A stretch of 64,000 nucleotides of DNA from JACCSI01 sp963815285 (lineage in GTDB: Bacteria > Acidobacteriota > Vicinamibacteria > Vicinamibacterales > UBA2999): assembly GCA_963815285.1 (NCBI GenBank), contig CAWFGB010000006.1, positions 186,001 through 250,000 on the forward strand, written 5' to 3'. Numbering within the stretch: the first letter of the stretch is position 1; each line of letters opens with the position of its first letter. Below are positions 35,544 through 47,670 of this stretch, piece by piece. Made by a program: the position numbers and the translations under genes. The notes beneath the pieces were generated by a model. It had not been told where the DNA came from, did no database searches, and saw only the letters and a list, made by a program, of their open reading frames with translations.

Positions 35544-37661
35544 TCACCTCACTCGCGCGATCTGCTGCCTGGCTGCTTCGACGATGTGCTCCGGCGTGAA
35601 GCCGAACTTCTTCTGCAATTCCGCCAGCGGCGCCGACGCGCCGAACGTCTCCATGCCGATGCTGCGGCCGTCTGCGCCCACATATCGTGCCCAGCCGAGG
35701 GTGGACGCCTTTTCCACCGAGACTCGCGCCGCGACCGAGCGCGGCAGCACCTGCTCGCGATATTCGGGATGATCGCGGCAGTAGCGCTCGAAGATCTCCC
35801 ACGACGGCATGCTTACCACCCGGGCCTTGATCCCCTCGTTCGCGAGCCGTTCATGGGCTTCGATGCAGAGCGACACTTCGCTGCCCGTTGCGAGCAACAG
35901 GACGTCGGCGGTGCCGTCGTCAGCGTCGGCGACGACGTACGCGCCGCGCTGCACACCGTCGGCGGCCGCGTACTTTGTGCGGTCAAGTGTTGGCACTGCC
36001 TGCCGCGTCAAGATCAAGGCCACCGGTTCATGGCGGAGCCGCGCGATCACGCGCCAGGCCTCGACGGCCTCGTTAGCATCGGCGGGTCGCAGAGTGATCA
36101 AGCCGGGGATAGCGCGCAGGGACGCAAGATGTTCGACTGGCTGATGCGTTGGCCCATCTTCGCCGACGCCGATCGAATCGTGCGTGAAGATGTGGATCAC
36201 CGGGATTTCCATGAGGGCGCTCAGCCGTATCGCCGCGCGGCCATAGTCGCTGAAAATCAGGAACCCCGATCCGAAGGGTCGAAGCTTCGACAGCGAGAGG
36301 CCGTTGAGGATGGCGCCCATGGCGTGCTCACGGACACCGAAGTGGAGATTCCGTCCGGCGGGAGCCTCCGCGCTGAAATCACCGGCGCCCTCGAACGTCA
36401 GGCGGGTTTTGCATGAGGGCGCGAGATCCGCTGAACCGCCGAGCACCCACGGCACGTTCCCGGCGACGACATTCAGCACCTGACCCGACGCGTCTCGAGT
36501 AGCGACGCCTTTGCGGTCTGCGGGGAACACCGGCAATCCCGCGTCCCAGCCGTCCGGCAACTCCCGGCGCAACATCCGGGATCCCTGATCGGCCAGCTCG
36601 GGATACTGGCGCCTGTAATCCTCGAACATGGCCCACCAAGCTCGCTGCAGGGCCTGGCCGCGGGCGCCCATGCCCGACTGGAAATGTTCGCGCACGCCAT
36701 CGGGGACGAGGAAGGTCGCGTCGTCTGGCCAGTTGTAGTGGCGCTTGGCCAGCTTAATCTCCTCCGCCCCGAGCGGTTCTCCGTGCGCCGCGCTCGTATC
36801 CTGCTTGTTCGGAGCGCCGTAAGCGATGTGGCTGTCGACGATGATGAGAGTCGGTCGATCCGTCGTCTTCTTGAACGTGCGGTAGGCGCGCTCGAGCATC
36901 TCAAGGTCGTTGGCATCGCCGACGCGCGTGACGTTCCAGCCGTACCCGAGGAACCGCGTCGCCACGTCGTCGCTGAACGCCAGCGCCGTGTGGCCCTCGA
37001 TGGTGATCTGATTGTTGTCGTAGATCCAGCACAGATTGGCCAGCTTGAGGTGCCCGGCGAGCGACGCGGCCTCGCCGGAGATCCCTTCCATCATGCAGCC
37101 GTCGCCGCAGAGCGCGTAGACGTCGTAATCGAACAGATCGAATCCGGGGCGATTGAAGTAGCTGGCCAGCCAGCGCTCGGCGATGGCCATGCCGACGCTG
37201 GTGGCCACACCCTGTCCTAGTGGGCCGGTGGTCGTCTCGACGCCAGAAGTCCAGCGGTACTCCGGGTGACCTGGGCATCGGCTGCCCAGTTGTCGAAACT
37301 GCTTGATGTCGTCGAGCGTGACCGACACCTGCCCAAGCGTTTCGTACTTGGGATTGACGGCCTTGACGCCGGTCAGGTGCAGCATGCTGTAGAGCAGCAT
37401 GGACGCATGGCCGACCGACAACACGAAGCGGTCACGATTGGGCCAGATCGGATGGTTTGGGTCGAAGCGCAGAAAGCGCTGCCACAGGCAATAGACCACC
37501 GGTGCGAGGGCCATCGGCGTTCCCGGATGGCCGGAGTTCGCCTGTTGCACGGCATCCATTGCCAGCGTGCGGATGGTATTGACGCACAACTGGTCGAGCG
37601 TGTTGTTCGACCGTTTGGTATTCGTCGCCGCTCTGTGCGCACTGTCATCGGTGGTGGCCAT
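35544..37661 (-). CDS. tkt: Transketolase
   Basis: About 705 residues from ATG 37661, which has GAGGAG six bases upstream; an earlier in-frame ATG at 37727 adds basic residues unlike the family. Thiamine diphosphate site motifs are clear (ANSGHPGTPMALAP, GPLGQGVATSVGMAIAERWL, GDGCMMEGISGEAASLAGHL, YDNNQITIEG), with the transketolase signature (HDSIGVGEDGPTHQPVEHLA) and the catalytic ARGxHF-like FGVREHAMGAI region. The enzyme transfers two-carbon units between sugar phosphates in the pentose phosphate pathway and operates in the cytoplasm. Downstream in the window there are no other pentose-pathway genes, so it appears isolated here. Confidence 0.96.
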   Translation of the reverse strand: MATTDDSAHRAATNTKRSNNTLDQLCVNTIRTLAMDAVQQANSGHPGTPMALAPVVYCLWQRFLRFDPNHPIWPNRDRFVLSVGHASMLLYSMLHLTGVKAVNPKYETLGQVSVTLDDIKQFRQLGSRCPGHPEYRWTSGVETTTGPLGQGVATSVGMAIAERWLASYFNRPGFDLFDYDVYALCGDGCMMEGISGEAASLAGHLKLANLCWIYDNNQITIEGHTALAFSDDVATRFLGYGWNVTRVGDANDLEMLERAYRTFKKTTDRPTLIIVDSHIAYGAPNKQDTSAAHGEPLGAEEIKLAKRHYNWPDDATFLVPDGVREHFQSGMGARGQALQRAWWAMFEDYRRQYPELADQGSRMLRRELPDGWDAGLPVFPADRKGVATRDASGQVLNVVAGNVPWVLGGSADLAPSCKTRLTFEGAGDFSAEAPAGRNLHFGVREHAMGAILNGLSLSKLRPFGSGFLIFSDYGRAAIRLSALMEIPVIHIFTHDSIGVGEDGPTHQPVEHLASLRAIPGLITLRPADANEAVEAWRVIARLRHEPVALILTRQAVPTLDRTKYAAADGVQRGAYVVADADDGTADVLLLATGSEVSLCIEAHERLANEGIKARVVSMPSWEIFERYCRDHPEYREQVLPRSVAARVSVEKASTLGWARYVGADGRSIGMETFGASAPLAELQKKFGFTPEHIVEAARQQIARVR

Positions 37662-37689
37662 GGTCGCTCCTCGGGCGGGCCGCTGTTGC

Positions 37690-37820
37690 CTACTGCGTTT
37701 TTGCGTCGGGCCTTTCAGTACGGCCACGTCCAGTTGACAATCTCCGGCCGGTCGGTGCCGTGCTCATGCGCGTCGCCCCGAGCTTCTCCAGAATCTGGTA
37801 CGAGCCGAGGGTTAATCCAA

Positions 37821-37824
<4 letters not shown>
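37690..37824 (-). pseudogene. Truncated start of a serine/threonine kinase gene
   Basis: The minus strand reads MIGLTLGSYQILEKLG from an ATG at 37824, almost the same as the start of the upstream kinase (MIGSTLGSYEILDKLG), then diverges to ATRMSTAPTGRR and stops at 37690. The ATG overlaps the TGA of the upstream kinase (ATGA), the usual arrangement of translationally coupled kinase pairs. The glycine loop GEGGMGEV and everything after it are gone. Confidence 0.65.
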
Positions 37825-40448
<2,624 letters not shown>

Positions 40449-40927
40449 CTGGGCTCAGCTATGTGGGACCTTGCGTCGCATCGGCCGACATTCTGCGTCA
40501 TTTTCTTAGCGACAGATCGCCCACGTCCACCCTGTCCTGGGCGTTGGTTCGATCATCGACACCGGGTCGCGTCGGTACGTGACTGTGTTGCCAAGTCTCA
40601 TGGAATCGTGGTTGGACTCGGCCTCGTGCGGCGGCGATTCGGTAAGGCCTGGACCGCCGCGAGGGGCTGTGGCCGTCGATATCCTTTACAGTGCGTATCC
40701 TATTGGAACCAACGGTGCAGGCCGACTCTGCAGCAGCGTTTTGCAAGGGCCGGTTTGCCGCGGCCAGAGATATCCAGCGATTTAGCGGTGTTTTCGAGGG
40801 TAAGGGTCCGTGAAGCCGGGATCGAAGCCTCCATTCGCGTTTTGCGCGTCGGAAGTCTTTACGTTGTCAACCAGCGCTGTTCGCGACTTAGGTGCTGTTA
40901 AGGGCGTAAGTTGTTGAAATAGTTAAG
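40449..40927. other. Gene-free interval
   Basis: No protein-like reading frame, RNA gene or clear repeat is seen in this interval between the kinase start and the VPDSG protein promoter region. It does contain several short direct and inverted words (TTGTCAAC, GCGACTTAGG) that could be regulatory but cannot be assigned. Confidence 0.4.
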
Positions 40928-40974
40928 GTTGCACGCTGTGTGCAACACACGATGGTAGTGGCACGCGACTCGCT
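40928..40974 (+). promoter_or_regulatory. Sigma-54-like promoter with upstream dyad
   Basis: TGGCACGCGACTCGCT at 40959-40974 matches the sigma-54 consensus TGGCACG-N4-TTGCW at all but one position, with GG (40960-40961) and GC (40972-40973) exactly ten bases apart. Just upstream GTTGCAC and GTGCAAC (40928-40934 and 40940-40946) form a perfect dyad with a five-base gap, a possible activator site. The gene at 41002 starts about 28 bases after the -12 element. PEP-CTERM-type genes in other bacteria are known to be sigma-54 dependent through PrsR. Confidence 0.55.
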
Positions 40975-41001
40975 TGGAGCGTCATCGGAACGAAACACCC
41001 C

Positions 41002-41631
41002 ATGAGCCAACCGATGACAAAAATAGTCGCCTTGAGTTTCGCCGTAGCGTTGATGGCGCCGCTGTCTGCGAGTGCGCTGACCATTGGCGCGGATGAACTG
41101 CTGGGCATCATCGTTCCAGGTGTGCCGTCCAGCGCGGCCAATCAGATGGTCATGGTCAACGGCCTGCTGACAGGCTGGGGCTCAGGGGCGACTGAGAAGT
41201 TCGGCTTCAACGATGGGGCTCTATCAGGCACAGTGCTTGGAAACAACCCCTTGGATCCGCAGAGCGAGGCGTACTCGCTCAAGTTCTCGGCTAATACGGT
41301 TATTCCCCAGCCGGCCCCTCTTGCCACGACCAACAACCCCAACCTGAGCACCAACGACCCGACGTTCAATCTCGGCGGATTTACCTACGACTGGGTGGCG
41401 GCCAAGTGGGGTAATGATGTGGCCGTGTATTACATCGGCAACTTGGCACCGGGGACTGCCGTGACGCTTTCACTGGGTGGCACCGGCTTTAGCGCACAAG
41501 GTCACGGGCTCTCGAACTACACACTCTTCAACGGTAGAGAGGTTCCCGTTCCGGACGGCGGCACGACGCTGACACTTCTCGGCTGTGCTCTATTGGGCCT
41601 TGGCGTGCTGCGCCGGAGGTTGAGCGCGTAG
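41002..41631 (+). CDS. Exosortase-sorted secreted protein (VPDSG-CTERM type)
   Basis: A 209-residue protein (ATG 41002; ATG 41014 is an alternative). An N-terminal signal peptide (IVALSFAVALMAPLSASA) is followed by a Asn/Thr/Gly-rich beta-domain with no Cys. The C-terminus has the motif VPDGGTT, a hydrophobic helix (LTLLGCALLGLGVL) and RRRLSA, the tripartite VPDSG-CTERM sorting signal, a variant of PEP-CTERM processed by an exosortase in the inner membrane and linked with exopolysaccharide. The exosortase itself is not in this window. A sigma-54-like promoter lies just upstream and a strong terminator just downstream, so it is a single-gene unit. Confidence 0.85.
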   Translation: MSQPMTKIVALSFAVALMAPLSASALTIGADELLGIIVPGVPSSAANQMVMVNGLLTGWGSGATEKFGFNDGALSGTVLGNNPLDPQSEAYSLKFSANTVIPQPAPLATTNNPNLSTNDPTFNLGGFTYDWVAAKWGNDVAVYYIGNLAPGTAVTLSLGGTGFSAQGHGLSNYTLFNGREVPVPDGGTTLTLLGCALLGLGVLRRRLSA

Positions 41632-41654
41632 TTCTCCTGAATCTTTGGAAGGTT

Positions 41655-41687
41655 AGAGGGCCGGAGCAATTCGGCCCTCTCTCTTTG
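41655..41687 (+). terminator. Rho-independent terminator
   Basis: AGAGGGCCG (41655-41663) pairs perfectly with CGGCCCTCT (41672-41680) around an eight-base loop, followed by CTCTTTG. It is 24 bases after the stop of the VPDSG protein gene. Confidence 0.85.
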
Positions 41688-41773
41688 TACGGGCCCGAGT
41701 CCCCTGCACCCTCACTTGGCTTGGGAGAGGTGCGCTGATCGTTCTACCTCAAAGATCCATCGGCTAATCCGCT

Positions 41774-41872
41774 CTACCGACGGACAAACATCCACGCAAT
41801 CCACACCACCACCAGCAGCGCAATCGCCGCCAGGAGAAGAGGCACCGAGATCGAAAAGCCGAATGCGCCCAT
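41774..41872 (-). CDS. 32-residue single-helix membrane protein
   Basis: The product begins MGAFGFSISVPLLLAAIALL and ends VVVWIAWMFVRR, one membrane helix with two Arg at the end. GGAGG stands six bases before the ATG at 41872. The upstream minus-strand gene stops at 41905, 32 bases away, so they are likely cotranscribed. Short for automated gene callers, but ribosome site, helix and Arg-rich end all support translation. Probably orientation with the C-terminus cytoplasmic. Function unknown; a regulator of a membrane partner is a guess. Confidence 0.6.
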   Translation of the reverse strand: MGAFGFSISVPLLLAAIALLVVVWIAWMFVRR

Positions 41873-41904
41873 TGGATCCCTCCAGCAACCAGGCGCGTAG
41901 CCCG

Positions 41905-42417
41905 CTAGTTGTCCATCTGCATTTCGGGATCGCTGACGAAGCACTTGACGGTCTGTCCATCGGACAACTGCATCTGCACCATCAGCGACCAGTCCCAGTC
42001 CTTGGTCGTGTTGCCGGTGCTCTTGATGATGCCGCTGCCGTTGGCCGTCGACAGAATCAGGTGAAACGTCCCGTTGTTGGAGGTGGCGGCTCCGCCCGTC
42101 ATCAGGTTGCTGCTGATAGGACTGTTCTGATTCGTTCCCGGGCGCGGAAGGAAGTTGAGAGCCCATCCCACTACTGTCGTTTGATTGTCGGTGGTCCACG
42201 CCGTGTCGACCACGTCGAGCGCAAGCGCCGCCCCGGCCTGTGGTGGCGTGCCGATGTCCTCGGCCGCCCAGCTCCCGAAATTCTGCGACGAGCCGTCGGC
42301 AAAGGTCACGCTCGCCGAGCAGTTGCTGGCGACGAATGGCGGATTGGCCTGGTTCGAACTCACCTGAACAGTAAAAGTGACGACATTCGTGGTCTTGCCC
42401 TGGTTGTTGGACGGCAT
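41905..42417 (-). CDS. Hypothetical protein in kinase operon
   Basis: A 170-residue, Asn/Thr/Ser-rich, acidic protein without signal peptide or membrane helix. AGGAG lies seven bases before the ATG. The sequence alternates in beta-strand fashion (TTNVVTFTVQVSSNQ, ALALDVVDTAWTTDNQT, FHLILSTANGSGIIKS, WSLMVQMQLSDGQTVKCFV), suggesting a small all-beta fold. I do not recognise the family. It begins 28 bases after the kinase-TPR gene and is followed by the 32-residue membrane protein, so it is the middle gene of a three-gene operon and may be a kinase substrate or effector, which is inference from position only. Confidence 0.7.
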   Translation of the reverse strand: MPSNNQGKTTNVVTFTVQVSSNQANPPFVASNCSASVTFADGSSQNFGSWAAEDIGTPPQAGAALALDVVDTAWTTDNQTTVVGWALNFLPRPGTNQNSPISSNLMTGGAATSNNGTFHLILSTANGSGIIKSTGNTTKDWDWSLMVQMQLSDGQTVKCFVSDPEMQMDN

Positions 42418-42445
42418 CGACGGACTCCTGTGTAACTGAGGGACG

Positions 42446-44705
42446 CTACTTCCCGGGTGTGGTCAGCCGGGCGACGAGCTTGTGATAATCGGGATCCTTC
42501 CTGAGATCGAGCAGCTCGGGGTCGGCGCCGACCTCGTCCCGTGAATAACCGCGCCTGAGCGCGGCTTCGAGCATGGCCAGCGCCCGGGCGCGGGCGCCTG
42601 AAATCTCCTCGACGACGGCCGCCTTGAAGAGAATAGGGGAGGGCACATCCGCCTTCGTGAGATCGATCTTGTCGAGCAGCGTGCGCGCGGCGGAGATATC
42701 CCCCCGCTTGGCGTGATAGGTGGCCCCGAGCGCCAGCAGGGCGGAATCGTTCGGGTTGCGGGCGATCTCCTGATCGAGCAGCTGACTGGCACGGAGGTAC
42801 GCCGTGCCGGCCTGCTCGCGCTTGCCTGGCGCCCAGCGGTACGCGTCGCCCAGGTTGCCCCAGGTCTGATAGGCGTTGGCGTCGATCTGCAGCGCCTGTT
42901 CGAATGCCGCGACCGCGCTGTCGTAGCGGCCCATGTAGAAGAGCAGCGTGCCCAGGTTGGAGTAGCCACGTTGGGACGGCCTGATCTCCATCGACCGCTG
43001 GATGGCGGTTGCGGCCTCTTGGTCGCGGCCAAGCGTGTGGTAGATGACCCCGAGGTTGACCAGGATGACGCCGTTGTCCGGCGTGGCCCGATTCTGCTGC
43101 TCGAGCACTTCCGCCGCCTCTTGATAGCGTCCCAGCCGATTCAAGAGGATCGAGAGATCGTTGGGAAGCTTCCAGTTGGCCGGGTCCAGCGCGATCGCTT
43201 CCCGCAGCACCGCTTCCGCCTTCACCATGTCGCCGCGCGCAATCCAGACGGCCGCCTGTTGCTGCCGGCCGGCCGCGTTGCGCGGCTCCAGTTCGGCTGC
43301 ACGCTCGAGGGATGCCATTGCCTCGTCCGGCTTTCCAGACTTCAGCAGCGCCGCGCCTAGCGAGATGTGGCCGGCGGCGCCCAGCCCGTTCAAGGCCACG
43401 GCCTTCTCGGCGGCGCCCCGCGCGCGGGTGACCCATTGCGGATCCGGGCTCTCGCTGTTCTTCCGCAGGTACGTATCAGCAAGGCCAGCGTAGGCCCGCG
43501 CGTTGTCGGCGTCCAATTCGATGGCCTTGGTAAATGCGTCCAGGGCCAGGTCGGTATTGCCCTTCTGGTCGTAACGTTCCATGTCCTGGATGCCGCGATC
43601 CGTCCAGGCGCGCGAGTTTGGCGCCATGCCCGGCAGCGACAGCGAGCCGGCCCATTCGCGCGCAGCCGGAAAAGCGAGTGTCCCTGCCAAGAGCGCGACA
43701 ACCGCACCTCCCGCGAGCCATTTGTGTCGCGTCAGTCCGGGCCACCACCAGCGCCCCTCCCGCCGAGAGGCGGGCGCCGACAGATCCGGGCTCATCACAG
43801 TCTGGACCATGGACGACAATCGGCGCTCGACCTCGGCCATCGACTGCAGGCGGTCTTCCTCGTCTTTCTTCAGGCAGCCGCGGATCAGATCAGCCAGCGG
43901 CGGCGGCACCGCGGGATTGATCTCCTCGATCGGCCGTGGCTCCTTGCGGACGACCTGCAGCAGGATAGCCGACGAGTTCGACCCCTGGAACGGGCGCTGG
44001 CCGCTCGCCATCTCGTAGAGCATCACCCCGAACGAGAACACGTCAGACCGCGTGCTCGCCGGCGCACCCAGGGCCTGCTCCGGAGACATGTACCCGGGTG
44101 TTCCCATGACGTCGCCCGGCTGGGTGTGCTCGATGGACGGCATCGCTGTTGCCGCTTCCGGCAGCGCCGCGACGTGGTGCTTGGCCAGGCCGAAGTCGAG
44201 AATCTTGAGGACGCCGTCCGGCGTGACCATCACGTTGCCCGGCTTCAGATCGCGGTGGACGACGCCGGCCGCGTGCGCCTTGCAGAGCGCGCTGGCGATC
44301 TGGCGGCCGTAGTTCAATAGCATCTCGAGCGGCAGCGTGCCCTGCGTGAGCACGTGCGCCAGCGTGACGCCCTCGACGAACTCCATCGCAATGAAGTCCA
44401 CGCCCTGCGCCGAGCCGGTACTCGTAGATCGTGACGATGTTCGGATGATTGAGGGCCGACGCGGCCTTGGCTTCGCGGAAGAAGCGGCGCTTGTCTGCTT
44501 CCGCGTCCGGATTTCGCGACATCACCTTCAGCGCGACGGGCCGCCCGAGGCGCTGGTCGACGGCTTTGTACACTGCACCCATTCCGCCCTGTCCGATCTT
44601 CTCGGCCACGACGTAGCGGTCGATGTGCGTTCCGGGCGCGAGGACGCCCGCACCCGCGCCCTCCGCAGCGGGGTGACGGTCGGACGCGGGGCCGTCGCTT
44701 GCCAT
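42446..44705 (-). pseudogene. Serine/threonine protein kinase with TPR domain, single frameshift
   Basis: The N-terminal frame starts at ATG 44705 and gives the kinase beginning (RYVVAEKIGQGGMGAVYKAV, VALKVMSRNP, HPNIVTIYEY). The other frame takes over at DFIAMEFVEG and runs to 42446 with HRDLKPGNVM, DFGLA, YMSPEQALG, a membrane helix near (AGGAVVALLAGTLAFPAA) and about eleven TPR units. One extra base near 44417 (TACCGGC for TACGGC on the minus strand) separates them; removing it yields a continuous ~752-residue protein with a typical YGSAQGVDFIAMEF junction. All catalytic motifs are kept, so a sequencing indel is quite possible. It heads an operon with two small unknown genes. Confidence 0.8.
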
Positions 44706-44817
44706 CGGCGAGAGCCTAGCATGTGATCAGCGCGTTTGCACCGCGCGCGAGACGGCGCCGCGGCGGCCGCTGGTCCCGGTTCGCAATGCCGATGCCCAGC
44801 GTCAGGACGGCTGTCCC

Positions 44818-46228
44818 CTAGGTTTCGACCCGGACCGGCCCCACAGAGTCCTCGCGCGCCGGTGACGCCGTCATCTGGGGAGGGGGTTGGGCATCCGCAG
44901 GGCCAAGCGGTAACCGGATGCGCACGGTGGTTCCACGGCCGACCTCGCTCGTGCACGTTACTTCGCCACCGTGCTGTTTCACGGTCGCCCGCGCCATCGC
45001 CAGGCCGAGACCGGAGCCGCCGCGTGCGCGGGTCCGCGCTCGGTCCGCGCGGAAGAACGGCTCGAAAATGTGCGGCAGGTGCTCGTCCGCGATGCCGACA
45101 CCGGTATCGCTCACGCTGATTTCGGCGCCGCCATTCGCCGCCCGGACCTCAACGTGAATCCGGCCGTCCGGAACGTTGTAGACGATGGCGTTGCTCACCA
45201 CGTTTGTGACGGCGTCCAGGAGCCGGTCGCGATCACCGAGGCACGACACCGGCGCGCTGTCGAGCGTCACGTCGAGTTGAGCCGCATCGGCCAGGGATCG
45301 CAGGTCACGCACGACCGTTTCTGCCAACTCGTCAAGCCGCACGGGTGTCCGCTCGGCATCGCTGCTGCGAACCTCCGCACGTGCCAGCGCCAGCAGCCGC
45401 TCGACGACGTTCTGCATGCGCGAGGAAGCACGCTGGCATACCTCGAGCGACCCCCGGTAGTCGCCCGCCTGCCGTTCGCGGCGGAGCGCCCAGTCCACTT
45501 CGGTGGAGATCAAGGCGAGCGGGGTGCGCAGCTCGTGAGAAGCGTCCGCCGTAAAGCGGCGCTGCCGCTGCAACGCGTCGTGCAGACGCTCGAACGCCTC
45601 GTTGAGTGCATGCGCCAATTGCCACAACTCGGTTTCGACGCGTTCGACGGGAATGCGCGCGCCGAAGTCGCCGAGGGCCATCGCCCGTGCGGTGTCGTTG
45701 ATGCGGTTGACCGGCACCAGGGCGCGGCCAACGAGAAACCAGCCGCCCACGAACGAGACGGCAATCGCCGCGACCCCGACCCCCGTCATCGTTGCCGCGA
45801 GCGTCACGATCTCGCTCCACCCGATGTCGAGGGACTGGCCGACGAGCACGTAAGCTCCGGATGCGCGGAGCGTGAATTCGCGCGTGCCGTTGCGCGTGTA
45901 CCAATCCCTCCCGCGTGTTCTGCGGAAGCGCGTGGTCTACGTCCGACGTGTCGATGACGGCGCCGTCCGGCGTCCAGACAAGGTAATAGGAGCCATCAGC
46001 CGCTTCGGTGAGGGCGGCCGGGGCCGTCATGTCGAATGTGCCGGGTCCGACGGGGCGCAGGCCGTTGGCGAGCGTTCGCGCGCGGCTTTGCAGTTTCGCG
46101 TCGAGATCGCCGAGCCTGGCCCGCCACGCGACGTAGCAGACGATCGCCCCGAAGACGACCATCACGATTGCGACCATGGTCGTGTACCAGAGGAGCAGGC
46201 GGCCGCGCAGGGAGGTCGTGACCCTCAC
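44818..46228 (-). pseudogene. Two-component sensor histidine kinase, single frameshift
   Basis: From GTG 46228 the N-terminus has a first membrane helix (TTMVAIVMVVFGAIVCYVAW) and a short periplasmic loop to about THREGL-like NTREGL; the second frame resumes with WYTRNGTREFTLRASGAYVL, a second helix (GVAAIAVSFVGGWFLVGRAL), HAMP, HisKA with the phospho-acceptor in DASHELRTPLA, and HATPase_c (NVVSNAIVYN, DTGVGI, FEPFFR, GSGLGLAMA). The break is an extra C in the CCC at 45906-45908 on the plus strand; GAG-GAT-TGG would restore the frame. Organisation is that of QseC/CopS-type OmpR partners. It follows the response regulator by one base, so the pair is cotranscribed. Confidence 0.82.
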
Positions 46229-46229
46229 G

Positions 46230-46886
46230 TCAGGCCTCGATGAGATATCCGAAGCCGCGCCGGGTCTGAATCAACGTCCCGCCGAGTTTTCGACGCAGTG
46301 ATGCGACGTGCACGTCAATGCCATTGGACACGAATTCCTCGTCATCGCTGTAGAGCCGCTCGGAAATCTGGGTGCGCGAGACGATCGCGCCGCGGGATTG
46401 CGCCAGCAGCTCGAGGATGCTGTACTCACGGCCGGTCAGCTCCACCTCGTGTCCTTCATGAAAGACCCGGCGCGCGGCCATGTCGATGCGCACCGGGCCG
46501 AGAGTCATATGCGGCGACGGATGCGCGACGGCACGCCGCCCGAGCGCGCGAAGGCGTGCGATCAATTCGTCGATCGCGAATGGCTTAACGAGATAGTCGT
46601 CGCCGCCGAGATTCAGTCCGCGGACGCGATCCTCGACGGCATCGCGTGCGGTCAAGATCAACACGGGGGTTACGCGCCCGTTCCGGCGGAGCTCCTGCAA
46701 CACGTCCCAGCCGTCACGCACCGGCAGCATCAGGTCGAGGATGATGGCGTCGTAGCTGATCTCGAGCGCGCGATAGAGGCCTTCGGCGCCGTCCGGCGCG
46801 ATGTCGACGGCAAACGCCTCGTCTGACAGCGCGCGCCGAATGGCGCTGGCGAGTTCGGGTTCGTCTTCGACGAGCAGCACTCTCAT
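46230..46886 (-). CDS. OmpR/PhoB-family response regulator
   Basis: A 218-residue regulator. The receiver domain has the acidic pair E7-D8, phospho-acceptor D51 in AIILDLMLP, T78 and K100 in DDYLVKPF. The C-terminal winged helix (about 125-217) has ELTGREYSILELLAQSRGAIV and the recognition region NGIDVHVASLRRKLG, typical of the PhoB/OmpR class. The sensor kinase gene starts one base downstream of the stop. The LamG-like gene upstream ends 42 bases before the start, so all three probably form one transcript. A divergent outer-membrane protein gene at 47671 is a candidate target. Confidence 0.95.
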   Translation of the reverse strand: MRVLLVEDEPELASAIRRALSDEAFAVDIAPDGAEGLYRALEISYDAIILDLMLPVRDGWDVLQELRRNGRVTPVLILTARDAVEDRVRGLNLGGDDYLVKPFAIDELIARLRALGRRAVAHPSPHMTLGPVRIDMAARRVFHEGHEVELTGREYSILELLAQSRGAIVSRTQISERLYSDDEEFVSNGIDVHVASLRRKLGGTLIQTRRGFGYLIEA

Positions 46887-46928
46887 ACCGTGTGCCTCCG
46901 GAAGCGGCGGCGCCGCCGGTGACGATTG

Positions 46929-47579
46929 TCACCGCTTGCGATCGCGGTCCGGCTCGATCCGCAGATCGTCGAACCAGACCTCGGCGTTGCCGGCGGCGAC
47001 CAGCCCCGTTCTTCCGGGAGGCGTTTCGCGGTCGTAGCGCCGGTCGCGTTCTTCGAAGACGCGGATACCGCCCAGCGAAACCTGGATGCGCGATTCGTCG
47101 TGCACGATCTTGAGCGTATGCCACGCGGCGGGATCGAGCTCGAGCTCGTCTTCCAGCTCGAGAAAAGTCCGATTGCCGGCGTTCACACGGAACAGGACCA
47201 CCTCGGCCTTCCCGAGATCCAGGATCGCGCCATAGTAGTTGTTCGCGTCGGCATAGCGCCAGACCAGCCCTCCGGCGCGGGTGCCGCCCGTCAGCCGCAA
47301 GCGCACTGACGCCTGCACGTCGCGCAGCGGCGCATCGGGCGCAAGTGCGAGTGCGAATCCGCCGGCAGTGTCCGCGGCCTGGTGCACGAGCACGCCGTTG
47401 GCGCCTTCGGTGCGAAGGCGCCAGGTGCCGGGCGTGTCCTGCCGCATCGCCGCAAGCTCGAACCCCGGTGGGACGGAGCCCGGAGCCTGGGTGTCGAAGT
47501 TGTGCGTGGCCGGAGGCTGGCCAGCGGCAGCCTGCAACGCTGCGCCGGCGACGGCAAGCGTTACGACGCTTCGAACCAT
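46929..47579 (-). CDS. Secreted DUF1080/LamG-like protein
   Basis: About 216 residues. ATG 47579 is preferred because GGAGG lies four bases upstream; ATGs at 47582 and 47597 are in frame. A signal peptide (VRSVVTLAVAGAALQAAAGQ) is followed by a jelly-roll concanavalin-like domain: FDTQAPGSVPPGFELAA, VQASVRLRLTGGTRAGGLVW, ADANNYYGAILDLGKAEVVL, WHTLKIVHDESRIQVSLGGI, GLVAAGNAEVWFDDLRIEP. This pattern is that of DUF1080-type or family-16-like carbohydrate-binding modules in Acidobacteriota and Planctomycetota. No catalytic residues can be assigned. It is the first gene of the operon with the two-component system. Confidence 0.8.
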   Translation of the reverse strand: MVRSVVTLAVAGAALQAAAGQPPATHNFDTQAPGSVPPGFELAAMRQDTPGTWRLRTEGANGVLVHQAADTAGGFALALAPDAPLRDVQASVRLRLTGGTRAGGLVWRYADANNYYGAILDLGKAEVVLFRVNAGNRTFLELEDELELDPAAWHTLKIVHDESRIQVSLGGIRVFEERDRRYDRETPPGRTGLVAAGNAEVWFDDLRIEPDRDRKR

Positions 47580-47670
47580 CATTCCTCCGTTGGGCATTGT
47601 AGCGTCGGGCGCGATGAAGAACGGATGAAGGCCGACAGCGCGCGACTTTCAGCATCTTCATGGCGTCTTC

